Shown here one piece after another: positions 33,996 to 41,624 of a DNA stretch of 64,000 nt. This DNA is from Oscillospiraceae bacterium (GTDB lineage: Bacteria > Bacillota > Clostridia > Oscillospirales > QAMX01), in assembly GCA_015067705.1 (NCBI GenBank), contig SVLW01000008.1, positions 1-64,000 of the forward strand, given 5' to 3'. The notes beneath the pieces are model-generated. The model saw nothing but the letters and a program-made list of their open reading frames with translations. It did not search any database and had not been told where the DNA came from. The first letter of the stretch is position 1. Each line of letters opens with the position of its first letter. Position numbers and translations under genes: made by a program.

Positions 33996-34976
33996 TTAAT
34001 TCTGCTGCCGGATCTGCGCGCTCCGCAGGAGCGGATAGGCGACCGGTGCACTGCCGTCTAAGGTTTCCCGGTGCAGATCCACGGCGGTGATCTGCCGGTT
34101 TTCGTAGGTGGTGTAGTAATAGATGCCCCGCTCCTGATTACAGCAGGAGGTATAGATGGTGAGATCCGGGGTCTCGCCGTTTTCCCCCAGCATACAGGCG
34201 CCGCGCACCATTTCTACCGTGCCCAGGATATGGAAGAACTGTCCGACGCTGTCCTCCTCGTCATCGCCCGGAAGGGCGTTCAGCTTCGTATAGGCCGCCC
34301 GGACAAAGCGGGAGGCGGAGGACAAATCACCCGGCAGGCCCATGGCCCCCATACCACGGCTGTAGGCGGGCAGCGGGATCTGGGGAGCCAGACGATTCTC
34401 TGTTTCCCGCGGAGAGAGATGCCGGAAGCCCGCAAGATGGGTCAGCATATGCGGGAAGGGCGGATTATTGGTGAGCACGCCCACGGGATTTTCATAGATG
34501 TGCAGACCGTCCTGCATGGATTCCACCGTGATGGCGCATTCCCGGTCGGCGATGAGCCAGTGCAGGGGAGAATGGGGGAGCGCCGCGCTGAAATGCTCGT
34601 CCCAGAGATTGATGCGGGTGAGGAGGATGCGTGCCTCCGCCACGGTTTTGCACTGCCGCAGGAGCCAGGGAATGAGTTCAAAGGACGCCACATTGTCGCA
34701 TCCCTCAAGGAACGGATGATAGACCGCATTCCCGGGGAAATTGAGGCCCGCCATGGCCAGGCCGTGCTCGTTGACGGCGTCATAATAGAGGGGCACGCCA
34801 TCCGCCAGATATGCCATGCCGATGATGGCGTACTGCCCGCTCGGCGCAGTGACTCTGCGGAAGGGGAATGCATAGCCCCGGGGCGTGATCACCACCTGTT
34901 CCTGATACGAATACTCCAGATCCAGCGTGCGGCCGAAATAATGATCCCGGCTGTGGAATGTAATGGCAGTACACAT
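33996..34976 (-). CDS. bsh: Bile salt hydrolase (choloylglycine hydrolase family)
   Basis: 326 residues. It deconjugates glycine- or taurine-linked bile salts. The N-terminal nucleophile Cys2 (MCTAITF) and the other family residues are in place: Arg16 and Asp19 (FGRTLDLEY), Asn79 (GLNFPG), Asn170 (GVLTNNP) and Arg223 (SASRFVR). The C-terminal TSCCNQERGIYYYTTYENRQI closely follows Clostridium perfringens BSH. There is no signal peptide, as in known cytoplasmic BSH. Penicillin V acylases share the fold, but the pattern GLNFPG plus LTNNPPF favours bile salts. Strong ecological marker for life in an animal gut. Confidence 0.93.
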   Translation of the reverse strand: MCTAITFHSRDHYFGRTLDLEYSYQEQVVITPRGYAFPFRRVTAPSGQYAIIGMAYLADGVPLYYDAVNEHGLAMAGLNFPGNAVYHPFLEGCDNVASFELIPWLLRQCKTVAEARILLTRINLWDEHFSAALPHSPLHWLIADRECAITVESMQDGLHIYENPVGVLTNNPPFPHMLTHLAGFRHLSPRETENRLAPQIPLPAYSRGMGAMGLPGDLSSASRFVRAAYTKLNALPGDDEEDSVGQFFHILGTVEMVRGACMLGENGETPDLTIYTSCCNQERGIYYYTTYENRQITAVDLHRETLDGSAPVAYPLLRSAQIRQQN

Positions 34977-35082
34977 AAATCTTCCTCCAGAATGCTTTCT
35001 GATCCATAGTATACCGCGTTTTTCCGGAAAAATAAGGAAGAAACAGGAAAGATTCTATGAACGGGGTGTAACGCTTTTTCTC

Positions 35083-35111
35083 TTGCGGGATCCGTCATCC
35101 CGCGGTATACT
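35083..35111 (+). promoter_or_regulatory. Promoter for the esterase gene
   Basis: TTGCGG, 17 bases, TATACT, ending 23 bases before the ATG; AGGAGG follows the -10 closely. Confidence 0.6.
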
Positions 35112-35134
35112 GAAGAAAAAAGGAGGGGCGGCGG

Positions 35135-35827
35135 ATGGTGTATCAGAAAGAATGGCGGGAAGCGGACGGGCATCGCATGACGGTCTATCGCCCGGTAGGA
35201 GAGGGACCCTTTCCGGTGATCTGGCTCTGTGTGGGCGCGGCAGACGCGGAGACCGATCAGTTGGCGGAGCTCTGTCCCGTGCCGGCGCTTCTCACTTGTG
35301 CGGAGGCGGACTGGAACCGGGACTATACGCCGTGGCCAGCGCCCGGACTGCGGGATCGTCCGCCTTTCGGCGGAGAAGGCGCGGCTCATCTGCGGCTTTT
35401 GACGGAGGTATGGATGCCGGTTGTGGCGGCGCAGTATCCGGTGCGCTCCGGCGCGGCGTATACCGCCATCATGGGCTATTCTCTGGCGGGACTTTTTGCT
35501 CTGTGGGCGGCCTGTGAATCGGAACGCTTCGGCGCGGCGGCCAGCCTGTCCGGGTCTTTGTGGTATGATGGGTTTATAGATTATGTAAACAAAGAAAACT
35601 GTAAACCTGATAAACGCATTTATCTGTCTCTCGGCAAATCCGAAGAGCGGGCGGGGGATCCACGCATGGCGAGCGTGGGGGACAATACCCGCGGGGTATA
35701 CACGCATTTCCTGCCGCAGCTTGGGGAGGAACGGATCTGCCTGGACTGGAACCGCGGTGGACATTTCACCGGGATTCCCAATCGCTGGCGAAAGGCGCTG
35801 GAATGGATCACGAAGGAATGGGAATGA
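35135..35827 (+). CDS. Alpha/beta hydrolase, esterase family
   Basis: 230 residues, cytoplasmic. The nucleophile elbow is GYSLAG (Ser116), and the likely catalytic His209 is in NRGGHFTGIP. The arrangement (short N-terminal sheet, AIMGYSLAGLFALWAA, later IYLSLGKSEERAG) matches the COG2819/Fes-type esterase group that includes siderophore and acyl esterases. No iron-uptake genes are nearby, so the substrate is open. The gene has an AGGAGG-type site, its own promoter, and a shared terminator with the convergent beta-lactamase-fold gene. Confidence 0.8.
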   Translation: MVYQKEWREADGHRMTVYRPVGEGPFPVIWLCVGAADAETDQLAELCPVPALLTCAEADWNRDYTPWPAPGLRDRPPFGGEGAAHLRLLTEVWMPVVAAQYPVRSGAAYTAIMGYSLAGLFALWAACESERFGAAASLSGSLWYDGFIDYVNKENCKPDKRIYLSLGKSEERAGDPRMASVGDNTRGVYTHFLPQLGEERICLDWNRGGHFTGIPNRWRKALEWITKEWE

Positions 35828-35871
35828 AAAAACCGTCCTGCATCATCGATGCAGGACGGTTTGCGCTTTTT
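35826..35871. terminator. Bidirectional terminator between esterase and beta-lactamase-fold genes
   Basis: AACCGTCCTGCATC / GATGCAGGACGGTT, 3-4 base loop. T-rich sequence follows on both strands. Confidence 0.85.
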
Positions 35872-36781
35872 ACAGCAGCGAGAGGAATTCCTCGTGCAGG
35901 GCGGCCTGAACCTGCGGGAACTTGCCGTTTTCCGGGCACTGGATGGAGACCACCATGCCCTTTTCGGGGAGAACCGTGGTGATCTGGCCGTGGGCGCCGT
36001 CGGCGCGATAGGCATCCGGATAGGGGGACATCCAGAACTGATAGCCATAGCCGCAGTGCCAGACGTTATCATTCTTCGGTGTGTCGATCTGCTTGGTCGT
36101 GGCTGCCTTCACCCAGGCGGGATCCACCAGCTGTTCGCCGTTCCACTTGCCGCCGTCCAGATAAAGCTGGCCCAGCTTCATCATGTCACGGAGACCCAGG
36201 CACATACCGCCGCCGCCGATGGCGTGGCCCTGGGGACAGAACTCCCACATGGGATAACCGATGTCCATGGGACGGAAAATGCGCTCCCACAAAAATTCTG
36301 CCATGCCCATACCGATGGCTTTTTCCAGCATACGGCCCGCCAGAATGCTGTCGGCGGTGGAATAGTGGAAGTGGTCGCCGGGCTTGGCGAGAACCGGCTG
36401 GGAGAGCATATAGCGGATATAGTCCGGCGCACCCACACCCAGGCGGCGGTCGGCCCCCATGAGAAGGGAGCGGTCAAAGCCGGAGGACATGGTCAAAAGA
36501 TGGCGCAGCGCGGACTCAAAAAGCAGGGGAGAGGCGTCCTGCGGCACGGCCTCCGGGAAGAACTCGGCCAGTTTGTCGTCCAGAGAAAGCTTGCCCTCGG
36601 AGATGGCGATGCCCACAGCGGTTGACATAAAACTTTTTGTATGAGAATAGATGTTGCGGGGGATATCCTGGGTCCAGCGGTGCTCCGCCGCCAGTTTGCC
36701 CTCCGCCATCACGGCGATGCCCTCGATGGGCAGAGCCTCCGCGTCGATGCGGGCGATAAAATTCTTCAGAAGTTTTTCCAT
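35870..36781 (-). CDS. Serine hydrolase, beta-lactamase class C fold
   Basis: 303 residues without signal peptide, so probably cytoplasmic and not a classical resistance enzyme. The SxxK motif is SHTK (S46, K49). The second motif is YST at 140-142 where YxN is usual, so the Asn is replaced by Thr. The third region reads ADGAHGQITTVLPEKG, an HGQ-type motif seen in esterase-like members. The helix after SxxK (SFMSTAVGIAISEGKLSLDDKLAEFFPE) is typical of the family. Probable esterase, amidase or D-peptidase; substrate unknown. Confidence 0.88.
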   Translation of the reverse strand: MEKLLKNFIARIDAEALPIEGIAVMAEGKLAAEHRWTQDIPRNIYSHTKSFMSTAVGIAISEGKLSLDDKLAEFFPEAVPQDASPLLFESALRHLLTMSSGFDRSLLMGADRRLGVGAPDYIRYMLSQPVLAKPGDHFHYSTADSILAGRMLEKAIGMGMAEFLWERIFRPMDIGYPMWEFCPQGHAIGGGGMCLGLRDMMKLGQLYLDGGKWNGEQLVDPAWVKAATTKQIDTPKNDNVWHCGYGYQFWMSPYPDAYRADGAHGQITTVLPEKGMVVSIQCPENGKFPQVQAALHEEFLSLL

Positions 36782-36902
36782 GGTCGTTCCCCTTTCTCAA
36801 TCTGGTTGTCTGATGGTTTTATCATAACGGCGCGGGTCTTTTCTGTCAAGAAAAGCACGGAAAATTCCGGGAAGTTTGGTGGATTTTCTTTTGGAAAATC
36901 GA

Positions 36903-36930
36903 TTGACTTTTTCCGGTTTTGCGCTATACT
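36903..36930 (+). promoter_or_regulatory. Promoter for the MFS gene
   Basis: TTGACT, 16 bases, TATACT, 38 bases before the ATG; GGAGGA lies just upstream of the start. Confidence 0.7.
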
Positions 36931-36968
36931 GTCCTTCGCAATCACTCTTTTGATCGGAGGACGCCGCT

Positions 36969-38303
36969 ATGAGGCGACTGAGATTCCGCAGCAGCGGAAT
37001 GTTTACCCTGAAGGATGAGTATGGCCGCGGCCGCTGTGTCATGCTTACCAGTTCCATCATCACCATGATCAACCAGTGGCTCACCGCCAATATTTTCTAT
37101 ACCAGTTTCCTGATGATCTACGGCATCGATCTGGTGAATATCGGCATCATCACCTTTATTCCCTATATTGCCGGATGCTTCGGCGTCTTTGCGCCCAGCA
37201 TTCTGGAGCGCTTTGAAAAGCGCCGCTGGGTATTGGCGGGCGGCAGGATGATCTTCAGTACGCTGAACATCCTGGGCATCACATTGGTGCCGGTGCTGGT
37301 GCATGACCAGGGTACGCGGATCATCTGCTTCGTGGTGATCATCTTCCTGGCGAACCTGGCCAATGCCCTTACCGGCAGCGGTTATTCCGTGTGGCATCTG
37401 AACTTTATCCCGGATCAGATCCGCGCCGAGTATTTCCTGAAACAGTCCATTATCGGCAACTTCATCGGCATTGGCTGCAGCGTGGTATGCGGTATCATCG
37501 CCGACGCCCTGTCCGGCTCTCCCTATGCGGACACCATCATCATCGCCTTCCGTTATCTGGCCTACGTCCTGGCGCTGATTGAGGTGGTGGTGCTGGCGCT
37601 TCCCAAGGAGTATCCCTATCCCAAGACGGCGGCCCGCCCAAAACTGCGGGATATCGTCATGCTGCCGCTCCGGTCAAAGCCCTTTTTGCTGAGTATGATC
37701 GTGGTGCTGCTGCACACGGTGTCCAATAATATCCCGGCGGCGTCTTTGAACTATTACCTCTTAAATGACGTGGGCATCAAGTATACCACCATTTATCTGG
37801 TGAATCTGGTGTACCCGCTGGTGATCCTGATTTGCCAGCCCTTCTGCCGGCGGCTCATATCTCGGTACGGGTGGTTCATGGTGTTTGCGGTGTCGGTTCT
37901 GCTGCATATGCCCACCATGCTGCCCTATTCCATGGTGACGGCCGCGAACTACACCTGGCTCTTCCCCCTCATTCGTATTATCCAGCATTTCTGCGGCGTT
38001 GGCATCAACACGGCCTTTGCAAACCTCCAGTTTGTGAATCTGCCGCCCAAGGATCAGACCAACTATATCTCCTTCCATGCCCTGATCAACAACATTTCCA
38101 TGTTCCTGGGCATGATGCTGGGTACGGTGCTGATCGCGTGGATCGGCGACCGGACGGTGCTTTTCCTGGGGATGCAGTTTACAAGCGTCCAGATCCTTCT
38201 GTGGATACAGGGCATCGGCCAGATTCTCACCCCGGCCTTTGTGTTCCTCTTCCTGCGCACGCTGGATCCCAACCGCCGCGAAAAACTGGCGCTTTCGAAA
38301 TAA
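36969..38303 (+). CDS. Major facilitator superfamily transporter
   Basis: 444 residues with about 12 hydrophobic segments in two halves separated by a loop near 215-230 (PKTAARPKLRDIVML). The loop after the second helix (LERFEKRRW) fits the MFS A-type motif in weak form. No substrate-specific signature is recognised. The gene stands alone between terminators, so context does not help. A sugar or drug exporter role would be guesswork. Confidence 0.8.
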   Translation: MRRLRFRSSGMFTLKDEYGRGRCVMLTSSIITMINQWLTANIFYTSFLMIYGIDLVNIGIITFIPYIAGCFGVFAPSILERFEKRRWVLAGGRMIFSTLNILGITLVPVLVHDQGTRIICFVVIIFLANLANALTGSGYSVWHLNFIPDQIRAEYFLKQSIIGNFIGIGCSVVCGIIADALSGSPYADTIIIAFRYLAYVLALIEVVVLALPKEYPYPKTAARPKLRDIVMLPLRSKPFLLSMIVVLLHTVSNNIPAASLNYYLLNDVGIKYTTIYLVNLVYPLVILICQPFCRRLISRYGWFMVFAVSVLLHMPTMLPYSMVTAANYTWLFPLIRIIQHFCGVGINTAFANLQFVNLPPKDQTNYISFHALINNISMFLGMMLGTVLIAWIGDRTVLFLGMQFTSVQILLWIQGIGQILTPAFVFLFLRTLDPNRREKLALSK

Positions 38304-38307
38304 AGAT

Positions 38308-38346
38308 AAAATCCCGATGCTGCCGAAAAGCATCGGGATTTTTTTA
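38308..38346. terminator. Bidirectional terminator
   Basis: AATCCCGATGCT / AGCATCGGGATT with a 7-base loop and a seven-base T-run; A-rich on the other side. Confidence 0.9.
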
Positions 38347-39597
38347 TAGTTTGATCTCCTCCGGGAAGGCCTCTTTCCGCAGGGTGCTCCACATCTGATC
38401 GATGTAGGCCAGGGTGTAGAAGTTTTCGTAGTAATGGTAATAAAAGGCGCCTTTTGGCGTCATCTGATACACGCCGTCCCGCTCCGTCACATACCCAAGA
38501 CGCTTCGCCAGCCACAGCTCTGCGCCGTACATCTTCTGAAGCGGCACGCCGAAAAATGCCTCGAATTCCGCGGCGGATACCCGGGTGCTGTACGCCGTCC
38601 AGAACAGCCAGTAGATCATTCGCTGGCGCCGGGTGAAGCGCAGGGTCAGCGCCGTGGGCAGACGCCCTTCGCGGATCAGGCGGCAGTAATCCGGTACGGA
38701 GAAGGTGTTGATCTTGAACTGTTCCCGCAGGAGCGTGGTGGCAGAACAGCCAAAGCCCAGGAAATTCTCCCGGGTCATGGAGGAATACCGCGCGCCGGGG
38801 GTGTTTGAAAAAGTCCAGATGGAGTCCCGGTGATAGCCCTGCTCCTGACAATACGCCGTGACGGCGTCCAGCAGCGCCCGCTTTTCCTGCTTCGGCATGG
38901 CGGGAAGAGGACTCTCGGTGAAGGTGAAGTCAATGAAGGGATAGATGGCGATATGATTGGCGCCGTGGCGGAAGGCCGTGTCAATATCCGCGCGGAGCTC
39001 TTCGTAATTCTGCCCCGGTAGGGCGAAGATCAGATCCATGGACACCGTTTCAAAGGGGACGGCGGCCAGCGCCGCCGCCAATGCGGCGGGATCTACTGCG
39101 GTTCTGCCCAGAAGGGACTGGTATTTCGCCTGAAAGGACTGGATGCCGATGCTGATGCGGGTGACGCCGGCGGCCTTCAGGGTCTGCAGCGTGGGGATGG
39201 TCACATCCGCGGGGTGCAGTTCCACGCCGATGCCGTCCGTAATGGTGAAATACTGCCGTACGGTGTCGAGAATTTCCCCGATGCGGTGGGCGGCCAGCGC
39301 GGGCGTGCCGCCGCCGAAATAGAGACTGGTCACTTCCGTGCGGCCGGTATGCTGTTGCCCCACCATACGGATCTCCTCTTTCAAGGCATCAATGTAGGCG
39401 TCGCAGAGGGCGGCGTCATAGGGCACCTTACAGTAGGGGCAGAAGTCACAGATGCTGCGGCAGAAGGGAATGTGAATATAGAGCCCGAGCCGGGATAAAT
39501 CGGCGTAGGGCAGGGATTCGTCTGCTTCCCGGCGGAAGAGAAAAGGCCGGGAAGAGCGGGTGAGCCACATACGGGTGAGGGTCGTCAGAATACTCAT
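38344..39597 (-). CDS. Radical SAM protein, HemN/HemW-like
   Basis: 417 residues from MSILTTLTRMW. The radical SAM cluster motif is CRSICDFC (C46, C50, C53), with Cys56 right after as in HemN/HemW proteins. Further markers are LYFGGGTPALAAHRIG, ELHPADVTIPTLQTLKAAGVTRISIGIQSFQ and LIFALPGQNYEELRADI. The C-terminal ~130 residues resemble the HemN_C region only loosely. It could be a HemW-type heme chaperone, a coproporphyrinogen dehydrogenase relative or an anaerobic heme-opening enzyme; no heme genes are nearby. Two bases separate it from the upstream radical SAM gene, so the pair is translated together. Confidence 0.85.
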   Translation of the reverse strand: MSILTTLTRMWLTRSSRPFLFRREADESLPYADLSRLGLYIHIPFCRSICDFCPYCKVPYDAALCDAYIDALKEEIRMVGQQHTGRTEVTSLYFGGGTPALAAHRIGEILDTVRQYFTITDGIGVELHPADVTIPTLQTLKAAGVTRISIGIQSFQAKYQSLLGRTAVDPAALAAALAAVPFETVSMDLIFALPGQNYEELRADIDTAFRHGANHIAIYPFIDFTFTESPLPAMPKQEKRALLDAVTAYCQEQGYHRDSIWTFSNTPGARYSSMTRENFLGFGCSATTLLREQFKINTFSVPDYCRLIREGRLPTALTLRFTRRQRMIYWLFWTAYSTRVSAAEFEAFFGVPLQKMYGAELWLAKRLGYVTERDGVYQMTPKGAFYYHYYENFYTLAYIDQMWSTLRKEAFPEEIKL

Positions 39598-39599
39598 AC

Positions 39600-40502
39600 T
39601 TATATATACTTCAGATAGGTTTTCAGCATGTCGAAAAGAACCCGGAGATTGCCCCGGAAGAGCAGGGTATACTCCGCCACGAAGAAATAGCCGCATTCCT
39701 TGCAGAGTCCCGGCACGTCGATACAGCGGCCGCAGGTGGAGAGCACGCCGTTTTCCATGACCACGCACTGGTGACAGGGGGTAGGGAAGGTATTATTGAT
39801 GAGATAGGGGAAGGCGCTTTTCAGATTGAATACCGGTGCGCCCTCTTTCATCATACGGGTGATCACGTCGCAGCAGGCGGCCTTTTCCTCCCGGGACAGC
39901 GCCAGATCCCGGGTGTCCGGATAGGGCGTGTGGAAGTTGAAGGACACCGCCCGGACGTTTTCCGTATCCCGCGCCAGACGGCAGACCTCGGCCACCGCAT
40001 CCCGGTTGATCTGGTTGATGGCCATATAGAAGCAGATATTGTCCGCCGTGGCATGGCGGATGTTCTCGAAAATCAGGTCATAGGTATCGCCCCGCACGGC
40101 ATTGTGCCGTGCCCGGTCGCCGTCGAGACTTAATAGAATCAGGTCGGCCTCCGGCAAATCCAGGGGATAAGTGCCATTGGTCACCACATTGACGATGAGA
40201 AAGCCCATCTCCTTGGCTTCCCGCACCAGATCCCGGAGGGTCTTGTCCCCATCCTGCCAGAGAAAGGTCTCCCCGCCGCAGAAAAAGAGAATGCGGATGC
40301 CCTGGTGATACAGGGTCTCCATCTCCCGGCGGATCTGGGCGTAGGGATATATGACAGATGTGATGTTATTCACCGAACAGTGCTTGCAATGGAGGTTACA
40401 GCGGTCGGTGACAATGATGGTGCCGAGGATCGGCTCTTTTTTGCGGAAGAGAATGGTTTTGATGCCGAACGCGGCAAAGTGCAGAAATGCGGAAAGCTTC
40501 AT
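39600..40502 (-). CDS. Radical SAM protein with SPASM-like Cys-rich tail
   Basis: 300 residues. The SAM cluster motif CNLHCKHC (C35, C39, C42) is followed by FFCGGETFLW, VVTNGTYPL and ILLSLDGDRARHNAVRGDTYD, the standard order of a radical SAM barrel. The end carries three CxxC motifs (CHQC, CGRC, CKEC) in a span of about 30 residues, fitting auxiliary iron-sulfur ligands of SPASM or twitch type. Such enzymes modify peptides or proteins, or assemble cofactors. No precursor peptide was found next to it. The gene follows GGGAGG and sits between pnuC-type and HemN-like genes, all on one strand. Confidence 0.87.
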   Translation of the reverse strand: MKLSAFLHFAAFGIKTILFRKKEPILGTIIVTDRCNLHCKHCSVNNITSVIYPYAQIRREMETLYHQGIRILFFCGGETFLWQDGDKTLRDLVREAKEMGFLIVNVVTNGTYPLDLPEADLILLSLDGDRARHNAVRGDTYDLIFENIRHATADNICFYMAINQINRDAVAEVCRLARDTENVRAVSFNFHTPYPDTRDLALSREEKAACCDVITRMMKEGAPVFNLKSAFPYLINNTFPTPCHQCVVMENGVLSTCGRCIDVPGLCKECGYFFVAEYTLLFRGNLRVLFDMLKTYLKYI

Positions 40503-40567
40503 GACATACCTCCCGGGGGATGAGCTTTTCTTTTGGAAAGTATTATATCACATCATCCGCCGGAATG

Positions 40568-41275
40568 CTACCGTGCGGTGTGGGAAGCCTTTTGTCTTTT
40601 TTCCATGCGCTGCCAGTTATAGAATCCATAGAGGTCGTTTGCCAAAAACGCCAGAAAGCAGACCACCACCGAGATATAACCAAAATCGGCCGCGGAGGCC
40701 AGACTCCATAATACAATGAGTACCACATCATTGGCGGCATAGGCCAGCGCGAAATACGGGTTCCTGCGAAAGGTGAGGTATACCGCGGCAAAACTGGTGG
40801 TGACGGAGAGTGTACTGAAAAAGAGATGGGCGGTATCAAAGGCCCGGAGAACAAAGTAGAAAAGCACCGTCACAAAAGCTGTCAGCAGGCAGAGAAACGG
40901 AAGCTCTCCCCGCCGCAGACGATCGATCCGGACTTCCCGGTGCCGGCCGGGGAAGGGATTGCGGATCCAGGCGATCAGTGCAAGGATGGCCATGGGCATA
41001 GTCATGCCCAGATAGGTGATCATCTCGCCGTAATAGGAAAAGGTGTAGGAGATGATCCCATAGAGCAGACTGAAGAGAATCATCAGGGCCTGTCCCACCG
41101 GATGTCCCTTTGCATTCAGGATCAAAGACGTGACGCCCAGAAGCGATGCGGCAAGGGATAAATCGTTTTCCCGGTCGAAGATGCCAAATGCCAGCAGGAT
41201 CCCGCACACGGAGAGAATATAAAGGAGTCGTTCGGCCATTGTAAAATAAGCGGTTTTTTCGTTTTGCTGCATCAT
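40568..41275 (-). CDS. PnuC-type nicotinamide riboside/vitamin transporter
   Basis: 235 residues with about seven membrane segments. The family marks are AYAANDVVLIVLWSLA and FLANDLYGFYNWQRMEKRQ near the C-terminus, where PnuC proteins place the N-D-Y/W residues that bind the substrate. PnuC relatives import nicotinamide riboside, thiamine or riboflavin; the sequence alone does not decide. The leader contains a strong attenuator-like terminator, so expression is probably ligand- or RNA-controlled. Two adjacent ATG codons (41275, 41272) follow AAGGAGG; the second has the better spacing. Confidence 0.87.
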   Translation of the reverse strand: MMQQNEKTAYFTMAERLLYILSVCGILLAFGIFDRENDLSLAASLLGVTSLILNAKGHPVGQALMILFSLLYGIISYTFSYYGEMITYLGMTMPMAILALIAWIRNPFPGRHREVRIDRLRRGELPFLCLLTAFVTVLFYFVLRAFDTAHLFFSTLSVTTSFAAVYLTFRRNPYFALAYAANDVVLIVLWSLASAADFGYISVVVCFLAFLANDLYGFYNWQRMEKRQKASHTAR

Positions 41276-41290
41276 AAAGCCTCCTTGATC

Positions 41291-41376
41291 AAAAAAAGGG
41301 CATTCCTGTATGTATCTTCAAAGACCTAACGATACACACACGAATGCCCTTTGCATTCTGCCGCCCGGTGGCGGCA
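41291..41376 (-). promoter_or_regulatory. Attenuator-like leader of the PnuC-type gene
   Basis: In RNA order: hairpin TGCCGCC/GGCGGCA (41376-41359); then GAATGC (41358-41353) that can pair with GCATTC (41347-41342); then a long terminator whose 5' arm GGGCATTC (41349-41342) pairs with GAATGCCC (41305-41298) plus about ten inner pairs, followed by seven T. The first GAATGC pairing and the terminator use the same bases, so they exclude each other. No known riboswitch consensus recognised. Confidence 0.65.
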
Positions 41377-41387
41377 CGATATGAGTT

Positions 41388-41427
41388 GGCCTAAGCATAG
41401 CAGTTTTCCGACCTTTTGTCAAGTTCC
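41388..41427 (-). promoter_or_regulatory. Promoter for the PnuC-type gene
   Basis: On the minus strand TTGACA (near 41422), 17 bases, TATGCT (near 41396). The leader from here to the ATG is roughly 115 bases. Confidence 0.65.
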
Positions 41428-41429
41428 GG

Positions 41430-41624
41430 AGGCGGACCCGCGCTTTCCATCGCCCAAACCCATAGAAAATCATGGAAAAACCCGCGTTTCCTGCTTGCAC
41501 TTGCATACGGGATATGATACTCTTATAAAGGCGTTTTTTCAAATATTTGTTTTCTTAGTTAATATGCTACTAGACTAAAGCGTTAAAGTGTGGTATAGTA
41601 GGGGACATACAGGAGGTGGCATCA
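41430..41624 (+). promoter_or_regulatory. Intergenic region before hisZ with weak promoter
   Basis: No gene seen. TAGACT, 17 bases, TATAGT ends about 25 bases before hisZ. AGGAGG sits eight bases before the TTG start. No histidine T-box elements were recognised, and there is no room for one after the promoter. Confidence 0.45.

Noticed and set aside
33905-34051. Longer N-terminus of the zinc dehydrogenase
   Set aside because: The extra 49 residues are basic, unlike the family, and overlap the bile salt hydrolase gene and the dehydrogenase promoter.
35870-36781. Acquired antibiotic-resistance beta-lactamase
   Set aside because: No signal peptide, altered second motif and no mobile-element context.
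39598-39768. Longer N-terminus of the HemN-like protein
   Set aside because: It is read in another frame over the C-terminal Cys-rich part of the upstream radical SAM gene; the ATG at 39597 follows that gene's stop by two bases.
38344-40502. Radical SAM peptide (RiPP) cluster with a small precursor
   Set aside because: No short frame with a ribosome site and leader/core character was found next to the two enzymes; left as an uncharacterised pair.
41430-41624. Histidine T-box before hisZ
   Set aside because: The promoter ends about 25 bases before the start; no AGGGTGGTACCGCG-like T-box sequence is present.
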